Assembly: GCF_000331535.1 (NCBI RefSeq)
Contig: NZ_AMZN01000008.1
Coordinates: forward strand, 1 to 64,000
Source of the DNA: Fulvivirga imtechensis AK7
GTDB taxonomy: Bacteria > Bacteroidota > Bacteroidia > Cytophagales > Cyclobacteriaceae
Reading direction: 5' to 3'
DNA: 64,000 bases
In this document: positions 63,144-64,000 of the stretch, one piece after another
How positions within the stretch are numbered: the stretch's first letter is position 1
Layout of the letters: every line of letters starts with the position of its first letter
The notes under the pieces: generated by a model
What the model was told of the DNA's origin: nothing
The model's input: only the letters and a program-made list of their open reading frames with translations
Database searches by the model: none
Translations under genes and position numbers: made by a program

Positions 63144-63275
63144 ACAATCCGGGGATTTTATTCTACATTGGTTTCCATTATTACTCCTGTTATAGGTCAA
63201 AAAAAGCTTTTACAGAAGATTTTTTTTGGTACTTATTTTGGTGTAAGATATTAGAAATCAAAACCGAATGTAGTT

Positions 63276-63974
63276 ATGGAATCAATAAAAAACAGACTTG
63301 TATCACTGATAACAGCAGTATTTATACTATTGGTCTTCGTGTTCAGTTCCTTTTTAATGTCCGGTTGTAAATCAGCAAGCAATACAGCGAAAGGCGGTGC
63401 CGTAGGCGCTGCAGCAGGTGGAGCTATTGGCGCCGCTATCGGTAGCGCTTCCGATAATACTGCGGTAGGCGCTATTATCGGAGCCGCTGTGGGTGGTTCA
63501 GCAGGGGCGCTGATTGGAAGAAGAATGGATAAACAGGCTGAGGAACTAAGGAGAGACCTGGAAGGTGCAGAAGTAGAAAGAGTTGGTGAGGGTATTAAGA
63601 TCACCTTTGATTCAGGGTTATTGTTTGACGTAGACTCATATACACTTAAGCCAGCCACCAAACAAAATCTCACCGAACTGGCAGAGACGCTTAAAAAGTA
63701 TGAAGACACGAATATCCTGATCGAAGGACATACAGACAATACCGGATCCGACAACTATAACCAAACCCTGTCGGAAAACAGAGCCGGAGCAGTAACTAAC
63801 TATCTGACTGCCCAAGGCGTATCACGTAATAGGATCACAACCATGGGATATGGAGAATCGCAACCAATAGCTGACAATAGCACAACCAGTGGAAGAGATC
63901 AGAACAGAAGAGTAGAAGTGGCCATTTATGCTAATGAGAAAATGAAAAAAATGGCCGAAAGAGGAGAGCTATAA
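63276..63974 (+). CDS. OmpA-family lipoprotein (YiaD-like)
   Basis: 232 residues. Signal with lipidated Cys31 (LMSGCKSA), a glycine-zipper region (about 40-88, GGAVGAAAGGAIGAAIGSAS and GAIIGAAVGGSAGALIGR), then a peptidoglycan-binding OmpA domain (about 105-220) with IEGHTDNTGSDNYNQTLSENRA and GYGESQPIADNSTTSGRDQN RRVE. The Asp/Arg pair that binds diaminopimelate is intact. It anchors the outer membrane to the wall; 132 bp separate it from tamL, so it may have its own promoter. Confidence 0.93.
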   Translation: MESIKNRLVSLITAVFILLVFVFSSFLMSGCKSASNTAKGGAVGAAAGGAIGAAIGSASDNTAVGAIIGAAVGGSAGALIGRRMDKQAEELRRDLEGAEVERVGEGIKITFDSGLLFDVDSYTLKPATKQNLTELAETLKKYEDTNILIEGHTDNTGSDNYNQTLSENRAGAVTNYLTAQGVSRNRITTMGYGESQPIADNSTTSGRDQNRRVEVAIYANEKMKKMAERGEL

Positions 63975-64000
63975 TCCTGATTTAGAGAATTTAGCTTATA

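Noticed and set aside
1-64000. tRNA, rRNA or prophage modules
   Set aside because: No cloverleaf-like or rRNA-like sequence, integrase, terminase or structural phage genes were seen on either strand.

Overview
The window reads as a chromosomal stretch of a Bacteroidota bacterium, most likely a Cytophagales member (Fulvivirga/Roseivirga-like at a guess). Pointers are Bacteroidota-type promoter cores (TAnnTTTG), secreted proteins with SprB-like repeats and type IX secretion (T9SS) tails, the DUF6452/DUF6048 pair, a lipidated TamA-type barrel next to TamB, a TPR-HTH regulator with a signal peptide, and many lipoproteins. No tRNA, rRNA, CRISPR array or complete transposase gene was seen.

Layout. 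0.4-5.1 kb: Y-family polymerase dinB followed by a short DnaE-type polymerase, a probable damage-inducible mutagenesis pair. 5.3-12.3 kb (minus): small membrane protein, FAD monooxygenase, DUF6048/DUF6452 pair, a repeat field of GAACTGA heptamers with a 412-bp tandem duplication, then priA. 12.6-13.6 kb: an outer-membrane barrel gene broken by a TGA codon and a small pinensin-like RiPP precursor. 13.9-28.5 kb: TPR-HTH regulator, PH-like membrane protein, phosphodiesterase, two secreted adhesin/T9SS proteins, a trkH remnant split by a 199-bp MITE, a DUF255 lipoprotein overlapping a GSCFA protein, an unknown secreted protein and a YdeI-like protein. 28.7-33 kb: arginine operon argB-argD-argC-argJ. 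33.1-34.5 kb: DUF2000 protein and a MarR-GNAT fusion with its own operator. 35.6-41.5 kb: FkbM methyltransferase, rpsF-rpsR-rplI, DUF547 lipoprotein, M57 protease, coiled-coil protein. 41.6-55.8 kb: a cluster of small stress-type genes (DUF2383, DUF4235-like, NATD1 GNAT, YtxH, CsbD, ArsC-like, topoisomerase IB, release-factor-like protein, PfpI, Ohr, PNPOx) interleaved with an HD-DUF5706 (Pycsar-effector-like) gene and a large outer-membrane barrel carrying a kinase-like motif. 55.9-64 kb: tamB-tamL and an OmpA-family lipoprotein.

Two things stand out. First, intergenic DNA is full of short non-autonomous mobile elements. One family (about 11 copies, 85-176 bp, ends GTGTCTSTAAGAAAA, target TANNTA duplicated) sits repeatedly on stop codons and start codons. 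In one case (45392-45544) it is inserted in frame into the N-terminus of a lipoprotein gene, adding 49 codons, in the manner of Rickettsia palindromic elements. Second, five genes of the stress cluster share an upstream TTGGYAT-N5-TWNC element resembling a sigma-54 -24/-12 promoter.
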